From assembly GCF_019931755.1 (NCBI RefSeq), contig NZ_CP082918.1, positions 3,390,001-3,454,000 of the forward strand: a stretch of DNA of 64,000 bases, given 5' to 3'. Both the position numbers and the translations under genes were made by a program. Under the pieces are notes generated by a model. That model had not been told where the DNA came from. It did no database searches and was given only the letters and a program-made list of their open reading frames with translations. Of this stretch, positions 34,484 to 45,357 are shown piece after piece. The stretch is from Sutcliffiella horikoshii (GTDB taxonomy: Bacteria; Bacillota; Bacilli; Bacillales; Bacillaceae_I). How positions within the stretch are numbered: position 1 is the stretch's first letter; every line of letters starts with the position of its first letter.

Positions 34484-36243
34484 TCTTCTTTCTCCAAGAT
34501 CGAAATCATTTCCTGGGAAACATTTTTCCACAATTTCCGATGAATCTCTTCATTCTCTGCACGATTTGTCGGAACTTCAATCACTTTTAAACCTTTATTG
34601 TTAATGGAGTATGTCACTGCTTTTTGGAAGTCCGGCCAATTTTCCGCTCTCATGTAATCGCCTTCGTATAATTTTACCGCGTGTTCAAAATCCATCCCTG
34701 TCGGAGTGCCAAACAACGCTTCAAAATGCTTTTCCACTTTTGACTGCGGAAGGAAAGAGAAGATTCCCCCTCCATTATTATTTACAAGCACAATGGTAAC
34801 GTTAAGCTTTAGTAACTTGGCGGCAAGCAGCCCATTCATATCATGATAGAAAGATAAATCTCCAATTACTAGCACTAGATTTTCATAAGCTTTACTTGCT
34901 GCAAGTGCCGTGGAAACAACTCCATCAATCCCATTGGCTCCCCTGTTTGCAAGCACCGTCAGTTTTTTATCATCTGTATACAAAAAGGTATCCACATCAC
35001 GAATAGGCATACTGTTTCCTACAAAAATAGCCGAACTGTCAGGTAACATTACTTGAAGTTCGGAAATGATTCTTCCCTCGAACATACCGCTCAGGTTGTC
35101 TTCCTCTGAAAGTATCTTCTTTGTCACGTCATTTAAAGATTTGATACCATCTAACCATTCAAAGGAATCACGCGCTGTGAGACTTTCCAATACCTTGTGG
35201 CAGAAAAGCGTTTCTTCGGCATGAACCATATAGCTTGCTTGAAGCGTCGGATCTCTCCACCCGCCGTCTCCATCTACGACAATCTGTATCGCATTACTGG
35301 ACTTGCTTATGTATTGCATCAAAAATTTCGATACTGGCATTGCTCCAAAACGGATGATGATCTCAGGTTCTAAGTTCTTCTTCACGTCATCTGAACGCAA
35401 AAAGGCATCATAACCTTCTAATATGGAGTCTTTTTCATGTGTTCCCGTTCTAAGCCCTGATAAAGGATCTGCAAAAATTGGATATTGCAAGGTTTGTGAG
35501 AGTTCCGTAACCGCCTTAGAAAATGCATCGACCTTTGACTGCGCCATTTCTCCACAAACAATGATTCCTTTTTTTCGTTCACTCATTAGCATTGCAAAGA
35601 AGCGAGCCTGATCATCGGAAATGGAGTATTCGCCTACATTTACCTCTATAATTGATTCATTGCTCTCTATGTACTTGGACCAAAGCTCATTTGCTTCAAG
35701 GTCTGGGATCAAAGGTTCACGTAGAGGAAAGTTAAGATGAACTGGTCCTTTAGGAGCGCTAAGGGAAGTACCCGCAGCTCGAGCAGCCATCGTCCGCGCA
35801 TATCGGATCATGCTCCTAGTATCTTCAGGCAATGACATCTCAACGAACCATTTCACATAGTCTCCGTACATTTTCAATTGATCAATCGCTTGAGGTGCGC
35901 CAACATCACGTAGCTCATGTGGGCGATCTGCTGTTAAGACAATGAGTGGAATTCTGGATTGATAGGCCTCCACAATGGCAGGATAATAATTGGTTGCTGC
36001 AGTACCTGACGTACAGAGAATAACAACCGGCTTACCTTTTGTCTTTGCTAGTCCCAGGGCATAAAAAGCCGCAGATCGCTCATCAATTAGGACCGTACTA
36101 TTTACCGCTGGATGTTCTGCCAACAGAAGAGCTATTGGAGTGGAACGGGAGCCGGGGCTTATTACCGCGTCCTCCAGTCCACTTTTTACTAATTCATCTA
36201 CAAATGCTGCAAGATAATAGGTCATGTCATTCGTTGAATTCAT
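34480..36243 (-). CDS. menD: SEPHCHC synthase (thiamine diphosphate enzyme)
   Basis: Adds a succinyl-semialdehyde unit from 2-oxoglutarate to isochorismate, the first committed step of menaquinone synthesis. The 587-residue protein has SPGSRSTPIALL, IDERSAAFYALG with the catalytic Glu, CTSGTAATNYYPA, TADRPHELRDVGAPQ and the cofactor region GDLSFYHDMNGLL ... NNNGGGIFSFLPQ. The start ATG overlaps the menF stop as ATGA. Confidence 0.97.
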   Translation of the reverse strand: MNSTNDMTYYLAAFVDELVKSGLEDAVISPGSRSTPIALLLAEHPAVNSTVLIDERSAAFYALGLAKTKGKPVVILCTSGTAATNYYPAIVEAYQSRIPLIVLTADRPHELRDVGAPQAIDQLKMYGDYVKWFVEMSLPEDTRSMIRYARTMAARAAGTSLSAPKGPVHLNFPLREPLIPDLEANELWSKYIESNESIIEVNVGEYSISDDQARFFAMLMSERKKGIIVCGEMAQSKVDAFSKAVTELSQTLQYPIFADPLSGLRTGTHEKDSILEGYDAFLRSDDVKKNLEPEIIIRFGAMPVSKFLMQYISKSSNAIQIVVDGDGGWRDPTLQASYMVHAEETLFCHKVLESLTARDSFEWLDGIKSLNDVTKKILSEEDNLSGMFEGRIISELQVMLPDSSAIFVGNSMPIRDVDTFLYTDDKKLTVLANRGANGIDGVVSTALAASKAYENLVLVIGDLSFYHDMNGLLAAKLLKLNVTIVLVNNNGGGIFSFLPQSKVEKHFEALFGTPTGMDFEHAVKLYEGDYMRAENWPDFQKAVTYSINNKGLKVIEVPTNRAENEEIHRKLWKNVSQEMISILEKEE

Positions 36244-37634
36244 TGTGATGAGTTGCCCCCTAGTGCTGATAACATTGGACGGAATTTAATCTGTGTTTCC
36301 TGATATTCGCTTTCCGGATCGGAATCTCCGACAATTCCACATCCAGCAAACAAGGACGCCTCTCTTTCCTGAAGCAAACCTGAACGAATAGCCACCACAA
36401 ACTCTCCATCTTCTTTCCAGTCCATCCAGCCAAGTGGACCAGCATACCAACCTCTGTCCAGTCTTTCCACTTCCCTTATGGTTTGAAGGGAAATTTCTTG
36501 CGGAAACCCGCCTAGTGCCGGTGTTGGGTGTAGTAATTTTATTAGATCTGAAAGGCTGCAATCATCGGTAGATTCCGCCGTTACAGGTGTGTGTAGATGC
36601 TGGATATGTTTCATTTTGTAAAGGTTAGGTTCTGATGGTGTACGCACATTTTCACAAACCTTCTCTAACGAAGCACGTATCATTTGCACAACAAGGTCAT
36701 GTTCATGCATGTTTTTCTCATCCGTAAGTAAAGCACTGCCTAGCTGTGCGTCTTCTTCCACCGATTCCCCTCTGGCGATCGACCCTGCTAAACACATGGA
36801 CTGAACCTTCGTGCCTTGTTTCTTCACTAACTGTTCCGGTGTTGCACCAAGGAAGCAATCGGTCCCTCTTTCTACCGTAAATAAATAACTGTTCGCCTGC
36901 TCTTCCATCAGGTTTTCCAATACAGGAGCTACATTCACCTTATCTTGGAATAGGACTCGTAACTCCCTTGCCAAAACCACTTTATCCATCTGTCCGTCTG
37001 TTATTTTCTCCGTAACTTTAGAGATGGACTCCTTCCATTCCATTGGATCCATTTCTAGACACTTTACAATAGAAGTAGTGTTAACATGCTTAATAGAAGA
37101 GCCACTTAGAAGCTGCTCTTCAAGACTAACCAATTCTTTCAATACACTTTCATCACAATCACTCAGAAAATTGATTGTGATATACGTGTTTCCTTCTACC
37201 TTTGTAAGCATAAAGGTTGGTAAAATAAATAACGCGTCTGCAAATTGGTCCCATAGCTTTGTTTTCTTCTTTTTTGGATCAAAGGAAAAGCCTCCATACA
37301 TAACAGGACCAACCGAATGTGTATCTTGGTTGCAAACCGCCTGCCGGGTAAAACGCTTCCATTGCGTTTCAATAGCATGATACCTGTCATCTTCTCCATC
37401 TGCAGTGAATTCCGCTGTCACACCTGCACCGACCATCATATGGGAATGATCAGGGTTTGACCAAAAGAACCTTTGTCCTTCAAAGAATTGCTCACTTTTT
37501 CGAAAAAAATGCAGGGGATCTAGCTGCTCTATTTTTTTAGTATAACTAATTAAGACCGACTGGTTTATCGAGGCTGCTTTTACTTTCGCTTCCTCCCATA
37601 AACTCACTATATGATGAAATGGTATTGTAATCAT
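36240..37634 (-). CDS. menF: Isochorismate synthase, menaquinone-specific
   Basis: Converts chorismate to isochorismate. The 464-residue chorismate-binding protein has KVVLARELRV, LFTVERGTDCFLGATPEQLV, CLAGSIARG, HPTPALGGFPQE and WYAGPLGWMD with CGIVGDSDPESEYQET near the end, all expected for the family. Start ATG 37634 has GGGGGGAG six bases upstream; the frame extends to 37706 without a site. First gene of menFDHBEC. Confidence 0.95.
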   Translation of the reverse strand: MITIPFHHIVSLWEEAKVKAASINQSVLISYTKKIEQLDPLHFFRKSEQFFEGQRFFWSNPDHSHMMVGAGVTAEFTADGEDDRYHAIETQWKRFTRQAVCNQDTHSVGPVMYGGFSFDPKKKKTKLWDQFADALFILPTFMLTKVEGNTYITINFLSDCDESVLKELVSLEEQLLSGSSIKHVNTTSIVKCLEMDPMEWKESISKVTEKITDGQMDKVVLARELRVLFQDKVNVAPVLENLMEEQANSYLFTVERGTDCFLGATPEQLVKKQGTKVQSMCLAGSIARGESVEEDAQLGSALLTDEKNMHEHDLVVQMIRASLEKVCENVRTPSEPNLYKMKHIQHLHTPVTAESTDDCSLSDLIKLLHPTPALGGFPQEISLQTIREVERLDRGWYAGPLGWMDWKEDGEFVVAIRSGLLQEREASLFAGCGIVGDSDPESEYQETQIKFRPMLSALGGNSSQ

Positions 37635-37692
37635 GTAAGACTCCCCCCGAGGCCTTGTTACCGCAAGACTTTGTCTCGAAATTGCTTCCTTA

Positions 37693-37722
37693 AAGATACA
37701 CCTCAAAACCTTTTTATGTCAA
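37693..37722 (-). promoter_or_regulatory. Promoter of the menFDHBEC operon
   Basis: On the minus strand TTGACA (37722-37717) and TATCTT (37698-37693) are 18 bases apart, about 60 bases before the menF start. Confidence 0.7.
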
Positions 37723-37820
37723 CAAAATGAGCCGTTTTCTTTCGCGTTTCTTCCTTATATATAGATACATGTAAAATCTTCCTGTGTTTCTTCTGAAAAA
37801 CCGTTGACACCTTTTGTCCC

Positions 37821-37849
37821 TTTACATACACTTATATTGTATTTATAAT
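37821..37849 (+). promoter_or_regulatory. Promoter of menA
   Basis: TTTACA at 37821 and TATAAT at 37844 with a 17-base spacer, 50 bases before the menA start. Confidence 0.78.
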
Positions 37850-37898
37850 ATATTGTTTTCGTTTTTTATTTCGCCATAATAGATGGAGGGGTCACATA

Positions 37899-38837
37899 AT
37901 GCAACCTCAGACAATTCAAACAGAGACAAGCTTTCAAGCACCTACAAAAAAAAGATGGAAGGTGTGGTGGAATCTACTGCGTCCACATACTTTAACTGCT
38001 GCGTTTGTTCCTGTATTTATCGGGACAGCACTTGCTCTTTATGACACCAGCATTGACTGGCCTTTATTTTTCGCCATGTTATTGGCCAGCCTGTTAATTC
38101 AGGCAGCGACTAATATGATCAATGAGTATTACGATTATAAAAAGGGACTCGATAATGAAAATTCAGTGGGCATCGGCGGTGCCATCGTAAGGCACGGCGT
38201 AAAACCGTCCACTGTACTTCAACTGGCATTCGCGTTCTTCGGCATCGCTACATTACTTGGTGTGTATATTTGTATGAATAGCACATGGTGGTTGGCCGCC
38301 ATCGGAACAGCCTGTATGGCAGCAGGGTATTTCTACACAGGAGGTCCCTACCCTATTGCATATACCCCATTTGGAGAAATTGTAGCAGGATTCTTTATGG
38401 GTTTTGTTATTATTCTAATTTCTTTCTACATCCAAACAGGTACCATTTCAGATACTGCGATGTTAATTTCCATCCCGATCTCCATTCTTGTCGGAGCTAT
38501 TTTATTAGCAAATAACATTCGCGATATTGTGGGCGACAAAGAGAACGGCCGGAAAACAGTGGCGATTTTACTTGGCAGAAAGAATGCCATCCTGCTTTTA
38601 GCTGCCATGTTCATTGTGTCTTATGCACTTATTGTACTCTTTATTGCACTCGGTTACGCGTCATTTTGGTTATTATTAGTTTTCTTATCTGTTGCTAAAC
38701 CACTTTCTGCGATCAAAGGCTTCACAAACAATAACAGCAATGTGACGATGATGCCGGCAATGGTGGCAACCGCAAAAACGAATACTATTTTCGGCTTTTT
38801 ACTCGGAATCGGTCTTGTAATTGGTTACTTTGCATAA
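37899..38837 (+). CDS. menA: 1,4-Dihydroxy-2-naphthoate polyprenyltransferase
   Basis: Membrane prenyltransferase that attaches the isoprenoid tail and gives demethylmenaquinone. The 312-residue UbiA-family protein has about eight hydrophobic segments and two Asp-rich motifs, NEYYDYKKGLD and NNIRDIVGDKENG, that bind the diphosphate through Mg2+. ATGGAGGGGTC precedes the ATG. It is divergent from the men operon and has its own promoter and terminator. Confidence 0.96.
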   Translation: MQPQTIQTETSFQAPTKKRWKVWWNLLRPHTLTAAFVPVFIGTALALYDTSIDWPLFFAMLLASLLIQAATNMINEYYDYKKGLDNENSVGIGGAIVRHGVKPSTVLQLAFAFFGIATLLGVYICMNSTWWLAAIGTACMAAGYFYTGGPYPIAYTPFGEIVAGFFMGFVIILISFYIQTGTISDTAMLISIPISILVGAILLANNIRDIVGDKENGRKTVAILLGRKNAILLLAAMFIVSYALIVLFIALGYASFWLLLVFLSVAKPLSAIKGFTNNNSNVTMMPAMVATAKTNTIFGFLLGIGLVIGYFA

Positions 38838-38842
38838 TTTTT

Positions 38843-38876
38843 AAAAACTGACTCTCATGATGGAGTCAGTTTTTTT
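38843..38876 (+). terminator. menA terminator
   Basis: AAAAACTGACTC pairs with GAGTCAGTTTTTTT. Confidence 0.88.
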
Positions 38877-38948
38877 AATTGGCAATCATGATTTTTAGAA
38901 TGAACGCTCATAATACAAATAGACAGGATTTGAAAGGAGTCTATCTGT

Positions 38949-39692
38949 ATGCTATCCCCTGATAAAATAAATGTGTTACGACAACAACTAGAAGCTACAA
39001 AACAAACGCTTCAAGCACACTTGGACCAGAATGATCATTACCAGATGGAGCAGGAGCATCCATATGAAACAGTAAGTGAGCTCTCCGCTTACGATAACCA
39101 TCCCGGTGACCTTGGAACCGAATTATACGAAAGAGAAAAAGACTTAGCATTAAATGAACATGCCGAAAAAGAAATGAAAGACATCAATCATGCACTTCAA
39201 GCCATGGCATCTGGCACGTATGGAGTTTGTGAGGTTTGTGGAAAAGAAATAGCCGAAGAGCGTCTGGATGCTATCCCGACCACCACTTATTGTAAAGAGC
39301 ACAGTCCAGATCAGGTTGTTTCCCATGATCGACCTGTAGAAGAAAAAGTATTGATGCCTCCGTATGGGAGGTTTGAATACGATGAATCAGAAGGCGTGGC
39401 CTTTGACGCGGAAGACACATGGCAAATTGTTCAAAGATACGGTACATCAGAGAGTCCTTCCGACTTTTCAGATGATGTGGAGAATTATGACCGCACATAT
39501 GTGGAAAGCGAAGAGAATGAAGGTTATGTAGAGGATTACGAAAATTTTGTAGGAACAGATATGTATGGTCAAAATGTTACTGTATATCCATCCATTAAAC
39601 ATGAGGCCTATGAAGATGCCCTTGATGAGGAAGGTATTATGACTTCCTTTGGTGACTTACATGGATATGAGAAAGATCCTTATACTGAATAA
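38949..39692 (+). CDS. yteA: DksA/TraR-type zinc finger protein YteA
   Basis: A 247-residue acidic protein of the YteA/DksA-TraR group. A coiled-coil N-terminus (residues 1-90) is followed by a zinc-finger region CEVCGKEIAEERL ... TYCKEHS at about 97-122; the fourth ligand is His rather than Cys. The long C-terminal part is rich in Asp, Glu and Tyr and looks disordered. DksA relatives act on RNA polymerase; for YteA this is only suggested. AAAGGAG precedes the ATG. Confidence 0.9.
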   Translation: MLSPDKINVLRQQLEATKQTLQAHLDQNDHYQMEQEHPYETVSELSAYDNHPGDLGTELYEREKDLALNEHAEKEMKDINHALQAMASGTYGVCEVCGKEIAEERLDAIPTTTYCKEHSPDQVVSHDRPVEEKVLMPPYGRFEYDESEGVAFDAEDTWQIVQRYGTSESPSDFSDDVENYDRTYVESEENEGYVEDYENFVGTDMYGQNVTVYPSIKHEAYEDALDEEGIMTSFGDLHGYEKDPYTE

Positions 39693-39694
39693 CT

Positions 39695-39737
39695 AAAAAG
39701 GAAGCCTTAAAGCAATTTTGCAACTAGGCTTCCTTTT
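39695..39737. terminator. yteA terminator
   Basis: AAAAAGGAAGCCTT pairs with AGGCTTCCTTTT; lies between convergent genes. Confidence 0.85.
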
Positions 39738-39739
39738 GT

Positions 39740-40165
39740 TTATTTAGACGGATACATGTCTTGCAAAAATGTCACAGACTGCTGGATTAACTCCTTTAAT
39801 ACCTCTACGTCAATATCTGCTACTTTATTTATGTATACACATGCCTTCCCTGTCGTATGCTTGCCGAAACGCTCCAACAATTCTTCCCTTTTTGAATCAC
39901 CTGTTGCAAAATATAAGCTTATTTTCGCCTTTCTAGGGGAAAACCCGACAAGCATGAAATCTCCTTCATGGCCTGTAGGATATTTATAATGATAAGAACC
40001 AAATCCGATAATACTTGGTCCCCACATTTTCGCCTCATAACCCGTCGTTTCTGTGAAAATCTCTAACAATCGATAAGCATCCTCCCGCTTTTTTGGACTT
40101 TCCACCGTTTCAATAAATTCAATGACACTATTGTCCGTTTCCTTTGTTTTCAATTCATATCCCAT
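39740..40165 (-). CDS. DUF1801 family protein
   Basis: A 141-residue soluble protein with the DUF1801 (YdhG-like) features: KKREDAYRLLEIFTETTGYEAKMWGPSIIGFG near the N-terminus and GDFMLVGFSPRKAKISLYF in the middle, and a Cys in GKACVYINK. Some members are described as frataxin-like iron chaperones, but I cannot claim that here. AAAGGAGGAG lies upstream of the start. Confidence 0.88.
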   Translation of the reverse strand: MGYELKTKETDNSVIEFIETVESPKKREDAYRLLEIFTETTGYEAKMWGPSIIGFGSYHYKYPTGHEGDFMLVGFSPRKAKISLYFATGDSKREELLERFGKHTTGKACVYINKVADIDVEVLKELIQQSVTFLQDMYPSK

Positions 40166-40328
40166 ATGGTATTTACTCCTCCTTTCTTAAAATATCATCC
40201 CTTATTAGTTCCACATTTCTACTTGTTTCCCCTTTCCCTTTTATCAAATAAGCACCACTTTATTGCCGAGTCCATACATTATCATAGGCCTTTATCACGA
40301 TTTATCATAAAAGTGAGGGATATGATAC

Positions 40329-41066
40329 ATGTACACTAGAGATATTTTCTCCAAGGATTGGGCAGTATTCCTAGCAGAATGCTGTCAGTTCGCATATGAT
40401 CAGTATCATCAAAATGGCATTTTTTCTATACCTAACGGCTTTAATTTGGTAAAAGAATTCAAAGGTGTATCTTTTCATAGCCTGGAATGGTTCGGATTTA
40501 TTTTAGAATCAGAGGACGCGATTGTCGTCAGCTTCCGCGGAACCCAAACAGATCCTGACTGGATTTCTGATGCGGAAATCTTCCAGCAGCCTTTTCCTTA
40601 TTGTGACACGGGTAACCAGCTCCTTGTACATGGTGGTTTCCTTTCGGTATATGAGTCAATGAGAGAAGAGTTATTGCAGTGCCTCCAGCAAGAGCTATCC
40701 GCTTCCAAGACATTATTCATCACCGGTCACAGCCTCGGAGGAGCACTGGCTGCCCTATTTTCACTAGATTGTGCTATCAATACAAAATTCACCTCGCTAT
40801 ATATGTATAGTTATGGTGCCCCGCGTGTAGGGAATGAAGCTTTTGCAAACCTGTACAACGAGTATGTCCCGGGTTCCATCCGCTTCGTCAACCTTGCCGA
40901 TCTCGTCCCTTTTGTACCACCAACAAAAGTCGTAGCACCCATAAGCAAAAGAACATGGCACTACAAACACACCATGACCCCCTCACGCTTCCTACTAACA
41001 GAAGGCTCCATCATCAAAAACCACAGCATCGAAACATACATCAAAGCTATGAGGGAAAAGTTTTGA
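40329..41066 (+). CDS. Class 3 lipase family protein
   Basis: A 245-residue alpha/beta hydrolase of the lipase class 3 family. SFRGTQTDPDWISD gives the oxyanion region, Ser135 sits in TGHSLGGALA, YSYGAPRVGN follows as usual, Asp in NLADLVPFVPP and a His in NHSIETY complete the triad. No signal peptide is visible, so it probably acts inside the cell. GTGAGGGATA precedes the ATG. Confidence 0.92.
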   Translation: MYTRDIFSKDWAVFLAECCQFAYDQYHQNGIFSIPNGFNLVKEFKGVSFHSLEWFGFILESEDAIVVSFRGTQTDPDWISDAEIFQQPFPYCDTGNQLLVHGGFLSVYESMREELLQCLQQELSASKTLFITGHSLGGALAALFSLDCAINTKFTSLYMYSYGAPRVGNEAFANLYNEYVPGSIRFVNLADLVPFVPPTKVVAPISKRTWHYKHTMTPSRFLLTEGSIIKNHSIETYIKAMREKF

Positions 41067-41077
41067 AGCGACAAAAA

Positions 41078-41107
41078 AACCGGGCAATAAATGCTCGGTC
41101 ATTTTTC
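41078..41107 (+). terminator. Lipase gene terminator (weak stem)
   Basis: AACCGGGC and GCTCGGT form a short stem followed by TTTTTC. Confidence 0.6.
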
Positions 41108-41116
41108 ATTAGTATA

Positions 41117-41475
41117 GTTTATTGGTGAATGGCCGCTGTTCCTTTCCGCAAATGGCTCGCTTTCCGCGGGGCGACCTTGAGCCTTCTCGGGCTGCGCCCT
41201 GCGGGGTCTCAACATTGTCGCTACTCCCCCGCAGGAGTCTTCGCCATTTGCTCCAATCCACAGCTGAAAATTACGAGAACGATATGTTAGTGCTTTTTCA
41301 GTAAGTCAATTAAATTCTTTTTTACAAACCCTTAGGTGAACACAGTCACCTTGTTGATTGTAGTGGAAGGCGCGCAGACGCCCGCGGGAGGAAGGGACAG
41401 GTGAGACCCCGCAACGGAGTGAGGAGGCTCACGGACCGCCCGCAGGCAAGCGAAGCGCCTGGAACGGAAATCAAC
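41117..41475. repeat. GC-rich inverted-arm repeat, copy 2
   Basis: Same structure as 25341-25695, in the same orientation. Reading the two copies side by side, the right arms (41351-41475 and 25571-25695, 125 bases each) differ at only two positions, while the left arms and the AT-rich middle have diverged much more. Again it lies between the 3' ends of convergent genes (lipase and glgP). Confidence 0.92.
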
Positions 41476-41510
41476 AGTTTTTATACTTTCTTACCTTGCC
41501 CCTCTTTCGG

Positions 41511-43916
41511 TCATCGTTTGCTGTAGCTTGGTTCTAGGCCCCAGATTTCGTTGGCGTATTGTCTGATGGTGCGGTCGCTTGAGAAGAAGCCTGAGTGAGC
41601 GATGTTTTTGGCGCTCATGGTTAGCCAGTGGTTTCGGTCACGATAGGCTGCATCCACACGCTCTTGTGCATCAATATAGGACGCAAAATCCTTCAAGACG
41701 AAATACTCATCGTTTTGCATAAGCAAGGAATCGTGAATTGGTTCAAAGTGGTCATCCACGTCCGGGAAGAATCCGTTGATAAGCTGTTCCAAAACCTGCT
41801 GGATCCGCTTATCATGATGGTAATACTCACTCGATCTATATCCACCATTTTGATAATAATTCAGGACCTGCTCTGCAGTAAGACCGAAAATGAACATGTT
41901 CTCTTCTCCGACCTCTTCTTTAATCTCGATGTTGGCACCGTCAAGCGTGCCAATCGTCAAGGCCCCATTCATCATGAACTTCATATTACCAGTACCTGAA
42001 GCTTCCTTACTGGCAGTGGAAATTTGTTCACTTACATCCGCTGCCGGGAAAATATCCTCAGCCAATGAAACTCGATAGTTTTCTAGAAAGATAACCTTTA
42101 AGCGTCCATTAATGGAAGGATCAGTATTCACCTTATCCGCGAGAGAGTTTATTAATTTGATTACTCTTTTAGCATAATAATAACCAGGGGAAGCTTTGGC
42201 TCCAAAAATAAAAGTCCTAGGATGTATATCAAAACTACTGTCCTCTTTTAATCGGTTATATAAGTACATAATATGAAAAACATTTAACAGTTGACGTTTG
42301 TAAGCATGCAGTCTTTTCACCTGTACATCAAAAATACTGTCAGAATCGATGACGATCCCTGTTTGTTTTCTAATACGTTCTCCAAGAATCTGCTTCCGTT
42401 CCCGTTTCACCTGGTCTAACTTCTCCAAAAAAGCGGAATCGTTTGCATATACATCAAGCTGTCGAAGTTGTGTCGTATCCTTCATCCACCCATAACCAAT
42501 CGTATCCTGGATAAGTGATGTTAATTGTGGATTTGCTTTCAATAACCATCTGCGGTGGGTAATACCATTTGTTTTATTATTAAATTTATCAGGAAAAGCC
42601 TCATAAAATAAACGCATCTCTCGATTTTTTAATATCTCCGTGTGTATCTTTGCCACCCCGTTGACACTGAAGCTACCAACCACTGCAAGATGAGCCATCT
42701 TAACTAATCCATGCGCAAGGATTGCCATCTCTTCAATTCGACCCCATTGTCCAGGATACTTTTTCCATAAGTCTGCACAGAAGCGTTCATTGATCTCTTC
42801 TACAATCATATATATACGAGGCAGCAACGGCTGAAAAATATTGACCGGCCACTTTTCCAATGCTTCAGAAAGAGTTGTATGGTTGGTGTAAGAAATCGTA
42901 TGAGAGGTGATTTCCCAAGCCTGTTCCCAGCTCATATCTTCTTCATCCAAAAGAACCCGCATCAGTTCCGGAATTGCCAGCACTGGATGGGTATCATTAA
43001 TGTGAATGGTCACTTTTTTATGGAAATCTATCAGACTACCATTCTTCTTCCGATAAGACCGGATAATGCTTCCGATACTTGCCGCAACAAGGAAGTATTG
43101 TTGCTTTAAACGCAGTATCTTTCCTTCATCATGGGTATCATCCGGATAAAGAAATTCAGAAACTGCCTCTGTATCCCTTTTGTATTGCATGATATCCTTG
43201 TTTGTCGGAAAAGGAGCAGGCTCTGCACTCCAAAGCCTTAACATGTTGACCGTATCCGTTTGATATCCGACAACCGGCATATCATATGGAACCGCTGTGA
43301 TTGCCTCTCCTTTTGCATGCCTGAACTTCTCTTTTCCATCTTCCTTATAAGACTCCACCTTGCCCCAGAAATTGATTTCTACAGCCTGGTCCGGCTTTCT
43401 CACTTCCCAAACGTTTCCGTGTCTAAGCCATTGCTCTGGCAGTTCCACTTGGTAGCCGTCCACAAATTTCTGGTCGAATAAACCATGTTTATAGCGAATA
43501 CCACATCCATGACCAGGAAGGTCTAGAGAAGCAAGTGAATCTAAGAAACAGGCTGCAAGACGGCCAAGTCCACCATTCCCAAGACCTGCATCCGCTTCGA
43601 TTTCCTCAATGGCTGAGAAATCAAGCCCCAGTTCTTTCAGGCCCTCTTCCACCACCTCTTGAATTCCAAGATTCAGAAGATTACTTCCCAATAATCTCCC
43701 CAATAAGAATTCGATAGAAAGATAGTACACTTGTTTTTCATCAGCAGCTCGATTTCGCTCGTTGGTGGCAATCCAGTTGGCGCTGATATATTCTCTTACC
43801 ATGTTTCCGAGTGTATGATAATGATCTCTTGAGGTTGATTCCTGGAAGCTCTTTCCGTACATACTCTCCAATTTCCTTAAAAAAGCAGCCTTGAATTTTT
43901 CTTTATTAGAGAACAT
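41511..43916 (-). CDS. glgP: Glycogen phosphorylase
   Basis: Releases glucose-1-phosphate from glycogen with inorganic phosphate. The 801-residue protein has the pyridoxal-phosphate motif [44 protein letters not shown] before it, and [18 protein letters not shown] near the N-terminus. I use ATG 43916 with AGGAG eight bases upstream; an in-frame GTG at 43925 is possible. It overlaps the end of glgA by 11 bases and is the last gene of glgBCDAP. Confidence 0.97.
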   Translation of the reverse strand: MFSNKEKFKAAFLRKLESMYGKSFQESTSRDHYHTLGNMVREYISANWIATNERNRAADEKQVYYLSIEFLLGRLLGSNLLNLGIQEVVEEGLKELGLDFSAIEEIEADAGLGNGGLGRLAACFLDSLASLDLPGHGCGIRYKHGLFDQKFVDGYQVELPEQWLRHGNVWEVRKPDQAVEINFWGKVESYKEDGKEKFRHAKGEAITAVPYDMPVVGYQTDTVNMLRLWSAEPAPFPTNKDIMQYKRDTEAVSEFLYPDDTHDEGKILRLKQQYFLVAASIGSIIRSYRKKNGSLIDFHKKVTIHINDTHPVLAIPELMRVLLDEEDMSWEQAWEITSHTISYTNHTTLSEALEKWPVNIFQPLLPRIYMIVEEINERFCADLWKKYPGQWGRIEEMAILAHGLVKMAHLAVVGSFSVNGVAKIHTEILKNREMRLFYEAFPDKFNNKTNGITHRRWLLKANPQLTSLIQDTIGYGWMKDTTQLRQLDVYANDSAFLEKLDQVKRERKQILGERIRKQTGIVIDSDSIFDVQVKRLHAYKRQLLNVFHIMYLYNRLKEDSSFDIHPRTFIFGAKASPGYYYAKRVIKLINSLADKVNTDPSINGRLKVIFLENYRVSLAEDIFPAADVSEQISTASKEASGTGNMKFMMNGALTIGTLDGANIEIKEEVGEENMFIFGLTAEQVLNYYQNGGYRSSEYYHHDKRIQQVLEQLINGFFPDVDDHFEPIHDSLLMQNDEYFVLKDFASYIDAQERVDAAYRDRNHWLTMSAKNIAHSGFFSSDRTIRQYANEIWGLEPSYSKR

Positions 43917-45357
43917 GCACTCCACTCCTAGCCATTAGTGTTGAATATAATTGATTGTATTTAAACGCGGATTTAGCCCAGCTATAATCCCGCTCCATTG
44001 CTTCTTTCATAATACCGTTCCAAACTTCTGGCTGCTCATACATGCTTATAGCACGCCTGATGGTATGAAGCATATCATGGGCGTTAAAATTGGTGAAGGA
44101 AAATCCGTTTCCTTCCAACGTCGTTTCGTCATAAGAATGAACCGTATCATTCAGTCCACCGGTTTCGCGTACAATCGGAATGGTGCCGTAGCGCAAGGCT
44201 ATCAGCTGACCAAGTCCGCACGGTTCAAACTTTGACGGCATTAAAAACATATCTGCCCCTGCATAAATCTGATGAGCAAGCGGTTCATCAAAACCAATGA
44301 ACGTCTTCACCTTTTCAGGATATCGATAAGCTAACTCCCGGAAATAATGTTCAAACTGAGGTTCACCTGTTCCAAGCACGACGATCTGTACATCCTCATT
44401 CAATACTTCATGCAGCACACATGTAACAAGGTCCAACCCTTTTTGCTTTGTCAACCTGCTTACCATAGCAATGATCGGTGTTTCCTCTTTTACAGGTAAT
44501 CCGCATAGTTTTTGCAGGGCTGCTTTATTCAACTTTTTATTTCCCATTTTACTTACGGAATAATTTGCTTCAATGTACTCGTTCGTTTCAGGACTATACA
44601 AATCATCATCAATCCCGTTAATGATTCCTACTAACGCATCATTTCTATGACGGAGAACTCCATCCAGCTTTTCGCCGAAATAAGCGGTCTGAATCTCATC
44701 TTTATAAGTGGGACTTACCGTCGTAATATAACCGGATGATACCAATGCTGCCTTCATGAAATTCACATTCCCGTAAAACTCCAGCTCATCAGCATGGAAA
44801 TGTTTACTGTCAATCCGCAACAAATCATGCAGGATACTTGGCGGAAACACACCTTGAAATTGAAGGTTATGGATCGTAAATACACTTTGAATATGCTCAA
44901 ACCTTGGGTTCTGCTTGTATTCCCGCTCCAAGATAAAATTGACCATCCCTGTGTGCCAGTCATGACAGTGAATGACATCTGGAATAAAATCAATGGCTGT
45001 CATGCTTTCCAATACGGCACGACAGAAAAAGGAAAAGCGTTCCCCGTCATCAAAGTGACCGTACAGGGAATCGCGGTTAAAGTAGTATTCGTTATCGATA
45101 AAATAATAGGTTACATTATCATGTACCAATTTTTCGACACCACAGTATTGATGACGCCAGCCCACATCTACAAAAGTGGTCTGCACTCTTTTCATTTTGT
45201 TTTTAAACATTTCGGGGATTTGCCCATATTTCGGCAAAATAACCCGTACATCCGTTCCAAGTTTCTTTAACTCCTTAGGCAATGCACCCGCAACATCGCC
45301 TAAGCCTCCAGACTTCACAAACGGGACACATTCTGATACGACAAACAATACTTTCAC
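43906..45357 (-). CDS. glgA: Glycogen synthase (ADP-glucose)
   Basis: Transfers glucose from ADP-glucose to glycogen chains. The 483-residue GT5 enzyme has [13 protein letters not shown] at residues 15-27, [18 protein letters not shown] for nucleotide-sugar binding and [18 protein letters not shown] near the C-terminus. It starts with GTG 45357, which overlaps the glgD stop as GTGA. Confidence 0.97.
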   Translation of the reverse strand: MKVLFVVSECVPFVKSGGLGDVAGALPKELKKLGTDVRVILPKYGQIPEMFKNKMKRVQTTFVDVGWRHQYCGVEKLVHDNVTYYFIDNEYYFNRDSLYGHFDDGERFSFFCRAVLESMTAIDFIPDVIHCHDWHTGMVNFILEREYKQNPRFEHIQSVFTIHNLQFQGVFPPSILHDLLRIDSKHFHADELEFYGNVNFMKAALVSSGYITTVSPTYKDEIQTAYFGEKLDGVLRHRNDALVGIINGIDDDLYSPETNEYIEANYSVSKMGNKKLNKAALQKLCGLPVKEETPIIAMVSRLTKQKGLDLVTCVLHEVLNEDVQIVVLGTGEPQFEHYFRELAYRYPEKVKTFIGFDEPLAHQIYAGADMFLMPSKFEPCGLGQLIALRYGTIPIVRETGGLNDTVHSYDETTLEGNGFSFTNFNAHDMLHTIRRAISMYEQPEVWNGIMKEAMERDYSWAKSAFKYNQLYSTLMARSGVHVL

